DNA from: Acidimicrobiia bacterium
GTDB taxonomy: Bacteria > Actinomycetota > Acidimicrobiia > Acidimicrobiales > Aldehydirespiratoraceae
Reading direction: 5' to 3'
DNA: 64,000 nt
Assembly (NCBI GenBank): GCA_022821685.1
Contig: JAJEDD010000018.1
Location: forward strand, 170,453-234,452
The notes under the pieces were generated by a model that saw nothing but the letters and a program-made list of their open reading frames with translations, was not told where the DNA came from and ran no database searches. A program made the translations under genes and the position numbers. Positions within the stretch are counted from its first letter, which is position 1. Every line of letters begins with the position of its first letter. This document shows, piece by piece, positions 1 through 7,391 of the stretch.

Positions 1-654
1 GTTCACGCGGGCAGGTCGAGGCCGCTTGGCGGTGCGGCGGAAGGTGACGCTCATGCGGGGCGGGGCGGCCGCCACTTTGGGCACCGAGTGCTCCCAGTCC
101 TGCTGGCAGGCCCCGCCCATCACCAGCAGGTCGCCCGAGGCCAGCGTGAACGACCGGCTGCGACCGCCGACGGCCGGCCGCAGCAGGAACCGCCGGGGGC
201 CTCCCAGCGAGATGATGGCCACAAGAGCGTCGGCCGGGTCGATCCCGATACGGTCGCTATGCCAGGCGACCGAGTCCTCGCCTCCCCGGTAGTAGTTCAC
301 CCAAACCGAGTTGAACCCGGCCCCGTAACGGGTGCGCAGCGCACCCGCTATGTCGTCGATCAGTCTCGGTGCGCCCGGCGAGCCCGGCCGCACGAAGGCG
401 CCCAGCCGGGGCTCCTCGACCATCTGCCCGTACATGGGCCGCTCGGCCCGGGTCCAGCGCAGCCGGGCCGCCAACAGGTCCAGCAGTTCGTCGCCGCCCC
501 GCAGCCACCTCGACGACCGGTCGATCCAGCTGCCGCCGTCCAGATACAGGCGCTCGACCGCAGCCGCCGGTTCGAGACCCGGGGAACCCTGCGCGAACAG
601 GTCGCCCTGGCGGGGTCCCACTTCGGCGTCGGTGCCCGACCGCGAGATCTGCAC
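1..654 (-). CDS. alkB: AlkB-family 2OG-Fe(II) dioxygenase (3' end off window)
   Basis: Oxidative DNA/RNA dealkylation repair enzyme of the AlkB family. It removes methyl adducts from bases using 2-oxoglutarate, Fe(II) and O2. Reading the minus strand from a GTG at 652-654 gives about 217 residues before the window edge. The iron triad is visible: WHSD near residues 131-134 (His and Asp) and the distal His in WEHSVPK near 189. The 2-oxoglutarate-binding arginines follow in RMSVTFRR near 199-206. The typical ASGDLLVMGG strand precedes the distal His. An in-frame TAA at 664-666 bounds the start, so GTG 654 is the only good start. The C-terminus runs off the left edge, probably by only a few residues. 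A perfect LexA palindrome lies 13 bp upstream, so the gene is probably damage-inducible. Confidence 0.9.
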   Translation of the reverse strand, partial: MQISRSGTDAEVGPRQGDLFAQGSPGLEPAAAVERLYLDGGSWIDRSSRWLRGGDELLDLLAARLRWTRAERPMYGQMVEEPRLGAFVRPGSPGAPRLIDDIAGALRTRYGAGFNSVWVNYYRGGEDSVAWHSDRIGIDPADALVAIISLGGPRRFLLRPAVGGRSRSFTLASGDLLVMGGACQQDWEHSVPKVAAAPPRMSVTFRRTAKRPRPARVN

Positions 655-667
655 GGCGCGATATTAG

Positions 668-681
668 CGAACATATGTTCG
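668..681 (-). promoter_or_regulatory. LexA (SOS) box upstream of alkB
   Basis: The sequence CGAACATATGTTCG is a perfect 14-bp palindrome matching the actinobacterial LexA consensus CGAAC-N4-GTTCG. It sits 13 bp upstream of the alkB GTG start, in an AT-richer stretch likely to overlap the promoter. That LexA controls alkB is inferred from site and position. Confidence 0.8.
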
Positions 682-707
682 ATAGCCAACGGCCCCGGCT
701 CGGCAGG

Positions 708-733
708 CTCGCTCGCCTATTCGCTCGGCCTCT
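708..733. repeat. Remnant of MITE terminal inverted repeat at thiD 3' end
   Basis: About 25 bp here are identical, in reverse complement, to the left terminal repeat of the 134-bp element at 52915 (AGAGGCCGAGCGAATAGGCG and onward). The thiD reading frame runs into it, so the last residues (RPSE) and the TAG stop of thiD are encoded by the remnant. The rest of the element is not recognisable. Confidence 0.7.
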
Positions 734-1538
734 GAGAAGACGGGTCTGGCGCGGACCGCAGGGCGTGGGACACCGGACCGGGGCCGTCGAAGGTCCATTC
801 CGCCGATACCTCGATGGCTGAGCGCACGAACCGGGCCGCGGCGGCCGCTGCATCCTCCAGGCTGTGGCCGAGCGCCAGTCCGGCGACAAGCGCAGCCGAG
901 AATGTGCAGCCGCTGCCGCGGACGTTGCGAGTGTGGACCCGTTGGCCGGGCACCACCCAGGCATCGCCGGCCGAGGTGATCACCACATCGTCGGGCCGTC
1001 CATCGAAGGCACCGCCGGTCACCACCACGGCACCGGATCCGAGCCCCCGGAACACCTCGGCGCAGTCCAGCACCGCCTCGGGTCCCGGCAGTGGCACGCC
1101 CGCCAGCAGTTCGGCCTCGCGCCGGTTGGGCGTGACGACCCGAGCCAGGGGGAACAGCCGCTCGCGGTAGGCCTCGGCCACATCGGCATCCACAAAGGCG
1201 ACCCCCCGCCCGTCCACCATCACCGGATCGACCACCGGTGCGGGCAGCACGCCGCGCTCCACCCTCTCGGCCACCAGCTCCACCACCTCGCGCCGGCGCA
1301 GCAGCCCCGTCTTGGCCCCGGCCACCGGTAGCTCCGACGCCACCGAGTCGATCTGTTCGGCCACCAGGTCGGCGCCCACCGGCGACACCGCGGCAACCGA
1401 GGTCAATGACTGCGCGGTCACCGCGGTCAGAGCGCTGGCGCCGTGCACTCCGAAGGCGGCGAACGCAGCCAGATCGGCCTGCACGCCCGCGCCCCCGAGG
1501 GGGTCCGAAGCGGCTATCGTGAGCGCCACCGGCGGCAT
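717..1538 (-). CDS. thiD: Hydroxymethylpyrimidine/phosphomethylpyrimidine kinase ThiD
   Basis: Thiamine pyrimidine branch. It phosphorylates HMP and then HMP-P to HMP-PP in the cytoplasm. The 273-residue product fits the family length. The N-terminal ASDPLGGAGVQADLAAF is the HMP-binding start of the ribokinase-like fold, VVDPVMV is near residues 101-107, and the anion-hole/catalytic loop is NVRGSGCTFSAAL near 205-216. The start MPPVALTIAASD matches the family and lies well inside a longer open frame that would run into the divergent YqgE gene. The last four codons and the stop come from a MITE-end remnant. Confidence 0.93.
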   Translation of the reverse strand: MPPVALTIAASDPLGGAGVQADLAAFAAFGVHGASALTAVTAQSLTSVAAVSPVGADLVAEQIDSVASELPVAGAKTGLLRRREVVELVAERVERGVLPAPVVDPVMVDGRGVAFVDADVAEAYRERLFPLARVVTPNRREAELLAGVPLPGPEAVLDCAEVFRGLGSGAVVVTGGAFDGRPDDVVITSAGDAWVVPGQRVHTRNVRGSGCTFSAALVAGLALGHSLEDAAAAAARFVRSAIEVSAEWTFDGPGPVSHALRSAPDPSSQRPSE

Positions 1539-1649
1539 GGTCGACACGGCCCTAGATCGTGCCACATAGCTACCTCGCCACACCGCCACCGCTCGCCGGA
1601 GCGCCGCCGTGTCGCTCGCCCGTCCGTCCGCTACCTGGAAGACCGACGA

Positions 1650-2198
1650 ATGGAATCGACCCGAGGGAAGCTCCTCGTGGCTGCGCCCAGCCTGTCTGAC
1701 CCCAACTTCCGCCAGACGGTGCTGATGATGCTCGAGCACAGCAGCGAGGGCGCGCTGGGCCTCGTACTCAACCGGCCCAGCGAGCTGACCGTCAGCAGCG
1801 CCATCGGAGACTGGGCGACGGCAGTCAGCAAGCCGCGGGTGGTGTTCGTGGGCGGCCCGGTGAGCCAGTCCTCGGTGATTGCGCTGGCGTCGGTGGCGCT
1901 CGACGACGTCGATGAGAACTGGTCGCAGGTGATCGGACGGATCGGCACCGTCGACCTGGAGCGCAACCCCGAAGAGGTCGGAGGGCTGGACGAGGTGCGC
2001 ATCTTCGCCGGGTATGCGGCGTGGGCGCCCGGTCAGCTCGAGGCCGAGTTGGCCGACGACGCCTGGTTCGTGCTGGAGCTCGACGCCGCCGATCCGTTCA
2101 CCGTCGAACCCGACGAGCTGTGGTGGCAGGTCTTCGCCCGCCAACAGGGCGAACTGAGAAGCCTGCGCTTCTTTCCCCGCAATCCAACCGACAACTGA
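1650..2198 (+). CDS. YqgE/AlgH family protein
   Basis: A 182-residue cytoplasmic protein of the YqgE/AlgH (UPF0301) family, whose molecular function is not established. The family start is clear: GKLLVAAPSLSDPNFRQTV followed by LMMLEHSSEGALGLVLNRP, then VFVGGPV near residue 70 and the FAGYAAWAPGQLEAEL block near 120-135. The ATG at 1650 is chosen because family similarity begins there; an upstream in-frame extension overlaps the divergent thiD promoter region. It is divergent from thiD across about 110 bp. Confidence 0.9.
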   Translation: MESTRGKLLVAAPSLSDPNFRQTVLMMLEHSSEGALGLVLNRPSELTVSSAIGDWATAVSKPRVVFVGGPVSQSSVIALASVALDDVDENWSQVIGRIGTVDLERNPEEVGGLDEVRIFAGYAAWAPGQLEAELADDAWFVLELDAADPFTVEPDELWWQVFARQQGELRSLRFFPRNPTDN

Positions 2199-2263
2199 CC
2201 GCTCCCTGCCGCCCTAGAGGCGAAACCCCCGTTGACCCGGACTCGCCCCCGCTAACCCTTTAG

Positions 2264-2397
2264 AGCGAGCGCAAATAGGTGAGAGTCTGTCGCGTCGCAA
2301 GGGTGTCTTTCCCGCTCTTGTTCGCTGCGCTCACGGGCCGCTCGGGCCACGGCCTCGCCCGTATGAACCGGATTCGCTCACCCATTCGCTCCGCCTC
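2264..2397 (-). mobile_element. MITE-like element, 134 bp (full copy A)
   Basis: Non-coding element flanked by direct TTAG duplications at 2260-2263 and 2398-2401. Its two ends are imperfect inverted repeats of about 20 bp (AGCGAGCGCAAATAGGTGAG at the left; the right end reads inwards as AGGCGGAGCGAATGGGTGAG). It is nearly identical over its whole length to the 134-bp element at 52915, in inverse orientation. No open frame of interest. It occupies the gap between the YqgE gene and the following hypothetical gene. Confidence 0.8.
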
Positions 2398-2481
2398 TTA
2401 GTTTACATAATGCATATTTCCGGCGGCTGAGGGATTCTGGGAGGGGCGCTGCGGCTACTGGGCCGTGTAGCTTGGTGGACC

Positions 2482-4077
2482 GTGTCTCGACGACTAGAGA
2501 TCGAGCTGACCAGCCGGCGCGACGACGGCACCTGGACGTGGAGGGCCGCGGGGGCGCGCCAGCCCAAGGGCGACGTTTCCGGTGACCTGCTGCCCGACAC
2601 GGCGGCGGTTGGCAGCGTGCTCAGGGCCGAGGCGGAGGGCGGGCTCGACGGGATGGAGATCATCGCGGTGTTCGCGCCCCGGGTTCGGGCTGTCCCCGCC
2701 GAGCACCTTGAGCTGATCGGCAGCGGCGGTGGGCCTTTGGTGACCACCACGCTGGTGTCGAAGTCGCGTCGCCACGACCGCGGCGAACGCCGCGGCCGAG
2801 ACCGAGACGACGGGCGCCGACGTGATGGTCGAGACGACGACCGCGGCCGCGGCCGCAAGCGGGATCGTCGAGACGACCAGGGCGAGGAAGGACGCGACGG
2901 GAAGCGCCGACGCGACAAGAGGGACCGCCGCGACGACGAGGGCCGCGGCTCCGACGCTCGCAAGCACGACCGCAAGCCCCGGTCGGACTCGCGTGAGCGA
3001 CGCTCCGGAGCCAAGCGCGGCCAGCAAGACTCGCGGCAACAGGACCGCAAGCGCTCAGAACGCCAGCCGCGGCCGCGGGGCCCCGGTCTGAAGGCCAAGC
3101 GAGTGCATCGCAAGGCCGCGTTGGCCGCCCTTCCCACCGATCAGCAGCCTCTGGCCCGTGAGGTTCTTCGGGCCGGTGTTCCGGGCGTGCGCAAGTCCAT
3201 CGAGCGTATGAACGCCAAGGCGGCGGCCGAGGGCCTCCCCCAGATCAAGCTCGACCCCGTTCTGGCCCTGGCCGAGCAGCTCGCCCCCACTTTGAAGGCG
3301 GCGGAGTGGCACGACCGGGCCGATGCGGCCATGGCCGGACTGGCCAAGGTCGACCTGCGCGACATCCGCTCGGTGATCGCGGCCGCCGACCGGGCCGCCC
3401 GAACCGAGGAGACCAGGGCGCTGGCCGAGAGCCTGCGAGCCGGTCTGGCCCAGCGTCTGGAGGTCGATCAACGCCAGTGGTTGGATGAGCTGGCCAAGAC
3501 CATCGGCGAGGGCCGCACCATCAGGGCGCTGCGCCTCAGTTCGCGGCCGCCCAAGGCGGGCACGCCGCTGCCGCCCGACATGGCCGAACGCCTGGCCGGT
3601 CTGGCCGCCGCCGATCTGAACCCCGACGCCAACCAGCAGCGGTGGTCGACGGTGGTGGACTCGGTGGCCCTCTCCCCCGTTCGCACCCAGGTGGTCCCGC
3701 TCGGCGCTCCAGACAAGCCCGGCGAGGATCTGCTCGCCACCATCCGCCGACTGGCCGACCGCGTTCCCCAGATTGCCGCCCTCTTCGGCATCGAGCCACC
3801 GGTGCCGAGTCCCCCAACCCGCAGACCTCCCCCACCGCCGCCCGAGCCCGAACAATCCGCCGATTCGGTCGATACTGCTGCGGCCACAGACCGCGAGCCC
3901 GCCGACACCGCTGTAGACGCCGACTCGGCCGCGGCCACAGACCGCGAGCCCGCCGACACCGCTGCCGATGCCGACGCGGCCGAACCTGCCGACGCTGTCG
4001 AAGCAGTTGACGTCTCCGAGCAGACGACAGACGCGCCAAATCAGTCACCCGACACCGCTGAAGAGGTCTCTGGCTGA
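2482..4077 (+). CDS. Hypothetical protein with Arg/Asp-rich linker and acidic tail
   Basis: A 531-residue protein from a GTG start. I do not recognise the family. Residues 1-95 look like a small folded domain. About 95-205 is an extreme low-complexity RD/RE/KR-rich linker, probably disordered and possibly nucleic-acid binding. About 205-440 is a helical domain rich in Ala and Leu. The tail is proline-rich and then acidic, with a 17-residue unit (AAATDREPADTA...) duplicated in tandem; the matching DNA repeats have a 51-bp period starting near 3880 and 3931. It is followed after 2 bp by the convergent NUDIX gene. RNA binding is a guess from composition only. Confidence 0.75.
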   Translation: MSRRLEIELTSRRDDGTWTWRAAGARQPKGDVSGDLLPDTAAVGSVLRAEAEGGLDGMEIIAVFAPRVRAVPAEHLELIGSGGGPLVTTTLVSKSRRHDRGERRGRDRDDGRRRDGRDDDRGRGRKRDRRDDQGEEGRDGKRRRDKRDRRDDEGRGSDARKHDRKPRSDSRERRSGAKRGQQDSRQQDRKRSERQPRPRGPGLKAKRVHRKAALAALPTDQQPLAREVLRAGVPGVRKSIERMNAKAAAEGLPQIKLDPVLALAEQLAPTLKAAEWHDRADAAMAGLAKVDLRDIRSVIAAADRAARTEETRALAESLRAGLAQRLEVDQRQWLDELAKTIGEGRTIRALRLSSRPPKAGTPLPPDMAERLAGLAAADLNPDANQQRWSTVVDSVALSPVRTQVVPLGAPDKPGEDLLATIRRLADRVPQIAALFGIEPPVPSPPTRRPPPPPPEPEQSADSVDTAAATDREPADTAVDADSAAATDREPADTAADADAAEPADAVEAVDVSEQTTDAPNQSPDTAEEVSG

Positions 4078-4079
4078 TC

Positions 4080-4487
4080 TCAGACGATCGTGGGGATTAT
4101 CCCGTGGTCGTGGAGGAACTCGGCCAGCCCCTCCACCAGCGGCAGTGCAGCCACCTCGGAGAGGGGGCACCAGCGGGCCTCCGAGGCGTCGCTCCCCGCG
4201 GCGGGGGTGACGTCACCGGTCACCGTCGCCTCGAAGTCGAGGATCACAAAGTGATGGTCGTCGCTGATCCGCTCCACCCAGCCGACCAAGGGACCGCACA
4301 CGCCGCGCAGGCCGGTCTCCTCGTGCAGCTCCCGCACCACCGCCTCCATCAGCGTCTCCCCCGGCTCCACCCGGCCTCCGGGAACGGACCACTCCCCCGC
4401 CGCGGGCTCGCGGCCCCGCCGCACCAGCAGCAGCCCGTCGCCTCGGCGGACGATGGCGCCGACCGCAACCTCGGCCCGCTCGATCAT
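4080..4487 (-). CDS. NUDIX hydrolase
   Basis: A 135-residue single-domain NUDIX pyrophosphohydrolase. The NUDIX box is complete at residues 37-60 (GGRVEPGETLMEAV then VRELHEETGL), with all catalytic glutamates present. The protein opens with VAVGAIVRRGDGLLLVRRG, a normal MutT-like beta strand start. The substrate cannot be read from sequence; 8-oxo-dGTP or another nucleoside diphosphate derivative is possible. It lies 6 bp downstream of a GNAT acetyltransferase gene and is probably co-transcribed with it. Confidence 0.88.
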   Translation of the reverse strand: MIERAEVAVGAIVRRGDGLLLVRRGREPAAGEWSVPGGRVEPGETLMEAVVRELHEETGLRGVCGPLVGWVERISDDHHFVILDFEATVTGDVTPAAGSDASEARWCPLSEVAALPLVEGLAEFLHDHGIIPTIV

Positions 4488-4493
4488 GGAAGC

Positions 4494-4976
4494 TCAGGCC
4501 GGCAGGGCGCGGTGCACGGTTATGGCCCGGGCTGTGAGGCCGTGCGTCTCGAAGAAGTTCTTGGTGTCGCGGTCTCCGGGCAGCGCCAGGCTGTCCACCC
4601 CGATGCAGCCTCGTCGAGCGGCCCACGCCAGCAGCAGCTCCATCATGGCCTCGCCCACCCCCACGCCGCGGGCGTCGGGGAGCACGTAGATGTCGCTGAC
4701 CCGCCCCACCGCCGTGCCGTCGTGCAGCTCCACGAGGCGGACCGCGCCGTAGCCCACCACCGCATCATCGATGGTGCCCACCACCACCAGCGCGTCGTCG
4801 TCGCGCCGATCCCGGGCCAGGCTCTCGATCTGCGGATCGGGCCGGGCCTCCAGCTGAGACCACACTCCGCCGCCGCGCCGCTGCGTCAACTCGGCCGTGG
4901 CCTGGGTCGCCAACTCGGCCACATCGGCGATATCGGCTTCCGACGCCCGTCTTGCCCCCTCGACGATGGAGGTCAT
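4494..4976 (-). CDS. GNAT-family N-acetyltransferase
   Basis: A 160-residue acetyl-CoA-dependent acetyltransferase. The acetyl-CoA-binding motif A is visible as VSDIYVLPDARGVGVGEAMM near residues 93-112, after ALVVVGTIDDAVVGYGAVRLVEL. The N-terminal helices begin VEGARRASEADIADVAELA. The substrate is unknown. It forms a two-gene minus-strand unit with the NUDIX gene. Confidence 0.85.
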   Translation of the reverse strand: MTSIVEGARRASEADIADVAELATQATAELTQRRGGGVWSQLEARPDPQIESLARDRRDDDALVVVGTIDDAVVGYGAVRLVELHDGTAVGRVSDIYVLPDARGVGVGEAMMELLLAWAARRGCIGVDSLALPGDRDTKNFFETHGLTARAITVHRALPA

Positions 4977-5010
4977 CGGTCGGATCGGGCGGCGAGCATG
5001 AGGCGGATGC

Positions 5011-5520
5011 TCAGCCTCCGAGAATCCTCTCGATCGACTCGCAGGGCTCTTCGCCCGACGGGCACACCGGCGCCGAGCGCGAGCCGAACTGGCTGACGCT
5101 CACGATCAGGAAGCATTGTCCGCAAGTCCACTCGTCTGAGCGGGGCGGCGCAACCACCGTGGTGGTCTTGGCTTCGCCGGCTTCCTCCTCCTCGTCCTCC
5201 TCGTCGTCGTCGCTGGCCGCTATGCGGTCCCGGAGGATCTCCTCGAGGTCGGCCTCGACGTCGCTGGGGTGGACATCGTCGTCGTCATCGTCGTCAACCG
5301 GTGCGGGCACATCGTCGTCATCGCCGTCGTCGGCTTCTTCTTCGTCGTTGTCGTCGCCGTCGTCGTCGAGGTCGTCGTCTTCGCCGAAGTCCTCGTCGTC
5401 CTCGAAGTCCTCGTCACCGTCGAACTCGTCGTCGAAATCATCGCCCAGTTCGCCCTCGAAGTCGTCGGCATCGCCGTCGCCGTCGAATTCTTCGCCGTCG
5501 AGAGGGTGGTTCTTGCTCAT
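5011..5520 (-). CDS. DUF4193-like acidic zinc-ribbon protein
   Basis: A 169-residue protein. Roughly the first 125 residues are extremely Asp/Glu-rich, from GAC/GAG-type runs. The C-terminus carries DEWTCGQCFLIVSVSQFG, then a second cysteine pair in VCPSGEEPCESIERILGG. The pattern Asp-Glu-aromatic-Thr-Cys-x2-Cys-Phe-Leu and a following Cys pair is typical of actinobacterial DUF4193, a probable zinc ribbon of unknown function. The acidic region is longer than usual. Confidence 0.75.
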   Translation of the reverse strand: MSKNHPLDGEEFDGDGDADDFEGELGDDFDDEFDGDEDFEDDEDFGEDDDLDDDGDDNDEEEADDGDDDDVPAPVDDDDDDDVHPSDVEADLEEILRDRIAASDDDEEDEEEEAGEAKTTTVVAPPRSDEWTCGQCFLIVSVSQFGSRSAPVCPSGEEPCESIERILGG

Positions 5521-5623
5521 CGTTTCAAGCTCAAGGGTCGGTTGGCTCCGGGTGTGTGGGGCGGATCATAGGCACAGATCGGCGAGGCGCAACTGCATTG
5601 CCGACACTGCCTGCACTGTTCGC

Positions 5624-7303
5624 TCAACGCTCGGCCTCGAGGCCTCCGTCGTTGTTGGTACTGCGGGCAGCGGAGGGGTCTGAGGAGGGATGAGGCTGGA
5701 CCGACCGAAGCTTCTCTGCCCGTTTCTCGGCGTCGAGGCGGCCCAGGCCCCCGTCGTCGGCGTGATTCACGAACGACATCAACTCGGCCACCGCGGCGTG
5801 GCCCGCCTCGTTGGCGATGAGCGCATGCATCCGCTGGCACACCCGGCGGTAGGCCGGATGACCCTGGGGTGTGGTGCGCAGCTCCAGCATGTGCATCGCG
5901 GAGCGGGCGTTGAGCTGCATCGAGTACCGGATCCGGTATGCGAGCGCCACCGCGTAGGAGGCCTGGTCACTGAACTCGGCGCTCAGAGCCTCGTAGAGCC
6001 GGGCCGAGCGGGCCATGACCGCGTCGAAGCTCTCGTCGGCATCGGCAGCATCCACCGCGGCGGGGCGCACATAGCCGTGGCGGGTGGACAGCGGCTGCCA
6101 TTCGATGGTGAGCATCCGGTGGCGCTGCAGGTCGCGGAACGCCCCGTAGTCCGACAGCACGTCGAAGCGGTAGTAGACGCGCTCCAGCGCCCGACCGGGT
6201 CGGTGGCGGCGGTTGCGGCGGTCGCCGCAGTAGGCCCGCACCACTGCCACCCGCTCGTCGGCCGACATGGACCTAACCCTCGACTCGACGGTTAGGTCGG
6301 CCAGCGATGTGTGGGGATACAGCATCGCCGCGATCATCTTGATCTCGCCGTCGGGGTCGTGGTCCACCAGCTCGACCGAGTCGTCGGTGACCGGCCCCCC
6401 TACCGCGTCGCCGAAGATGCGGGCGGCTGTCTCGTCCATGGCGGCCCGGTTGTCGGCCAGGTAGCGCGACGTGAGCCCGCCCCGGTCGGGCAGGTCCACC
6501 CGCTTGAGGAACGACGGGATCACCTTGCGCAGCTCGGTGAGCATCATCTCGGCGTAGGAGCGGGCCTCGGGCAGCGGATGGGCCCGCATCCGCAGCAGCA
6601 GCGCCTCGTAGGCCTGGCCGGGGCCGTAGATCCCGACGTTGCTCAGCGACGCGGCCGGCAGCAGGCCGCGCACCGAGTCGAGCGCCCGGGCCTTGATGGC
6701 CTGCCGGTAGGCGAAGTCGGAGTCGCCGGGCGCCTTGGGGGTGTTGTCGCGGAAGAAGCCGGCCATGACCGGCACCAGCTCGGAGTAGGCACCGAACATG
6801 CGGTCGATGTCGCCCACGTAGCGGGTGCCCAGCGACGAGTTGAGCACCTCGGTGTCGCGGTAGTAGCGGTAGCGGCCGCCCAGCCGCTGGTCGTAGGCGA
6901 TGTAGCGGGTGCTCTGCTCCAGGTAGGCCATCAGCCGGCCCCATTCGAGCACCTTGGTCAGCAGGTTGGAGGCCTGCTCGCAGGCCAGGTGCACGCCGCC
7001 GAGCTGGGCCACCGAGTCGTCGCCGTACTCGAAGAACACCCGGTCATACAGCGCCTCGGCCCGGCGCAGGCCGACGGTGGCGTCGATGGTGGCGTCGCCG
7101 GTGATGTCGAGGTCGTCTACGAACTCGTCGAGGAACAGTCGCCGCAGGCTCGACATCGACCGGGAATAGCGGGCGAACAGCGCTCCCTTGACCACCTCGG
7201 GCAGGTTCACCAGCGCGAACACGGGCTGGTCGAGGTTGGTGAAATATCGGCGCAGGATGTCGGCTTCGTCAGCCGAGAAGGACTCGGCCGCATACAGGTT
7301 CAC
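5624..7303 (-). CDS. Long ThyX-like (FAD-dependent thymidylate synthase family) protein
   Basis: A 559-residue protein from GTG at 7301-7303, where family similarity begins (NLYAAESFSADEADILRRYF); the longer open frame upstream runs into the M20 gene. Two ThyX-like halves seem present. The first has FARYSRSMSSLRRLFLDEF and EQSTRYIAYDQR; the second has LQRHRMLTIEWQPLSTRHGY near 410 and YSMQLNARSAMHMLELRTTP near 480. The RHR motif is followed by a non-canonical segment instead of the usual RHRx7S, so thymidylate synthase activity is uncertain. True ThyX enzymes are 220-250 residues; this is the double-length actinobacterial form. Confidence 0.8.
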   Translation of the reverse strand: MNLYAAESFSADEADILRRYFTNLDQPVFALVNLPEVVKGALFARYSRSMSSLRRLFLDEFVDDLDITGDATIDATVGLRRAEALYDRVFFEYGDDSVAQLGGVHLACEQASNLLTKVLEWGRLMAYLEQSTRYIAYDQRLGGRYRYYRDTEVLNSSLGTRYVGDIDRMFGAYSELVPVMAGFFRDNTPKAPGDSDFAYRQAIKARALDSVRGLLPAASLSNVGIYGPGQAYEALLLRMRAHPLPEARSYAEMMLTELRKVIPSFLKRVDLPDRGGLTSRYLADNRAAMDETAARIFGDAVGGPVTDDSVELVDHDPDGEIKMIAAMLYPHTSLADLTVESRVRSMSADERVAVVRAYCGDRRNRRHRPGRALERVYYRFDVLSDYGAFRDLQRHRMLTIEWQPLSTRHGYVRPAAVDAADADESFDAVMARSARLYEALSAEFSDQASYAVALAYRIRYSMQLNARSAMHMLELRTTPQGHPAYRRVCQRMHALIANEAGHAAVAELMSFVNHADDGGLGRLDAEKRAEKLRSVQPHPSSDPSAARSTNNDGGLEAER

Positions 7304-7391
7304 GGGGCGTGACCTTAGGGGCGCGGCCAGCCCGCAGCGCGGATCGCGCCCGGCCCTGTTACCGGACGCGCTTGCTTGCCTGTTCGGCCCC

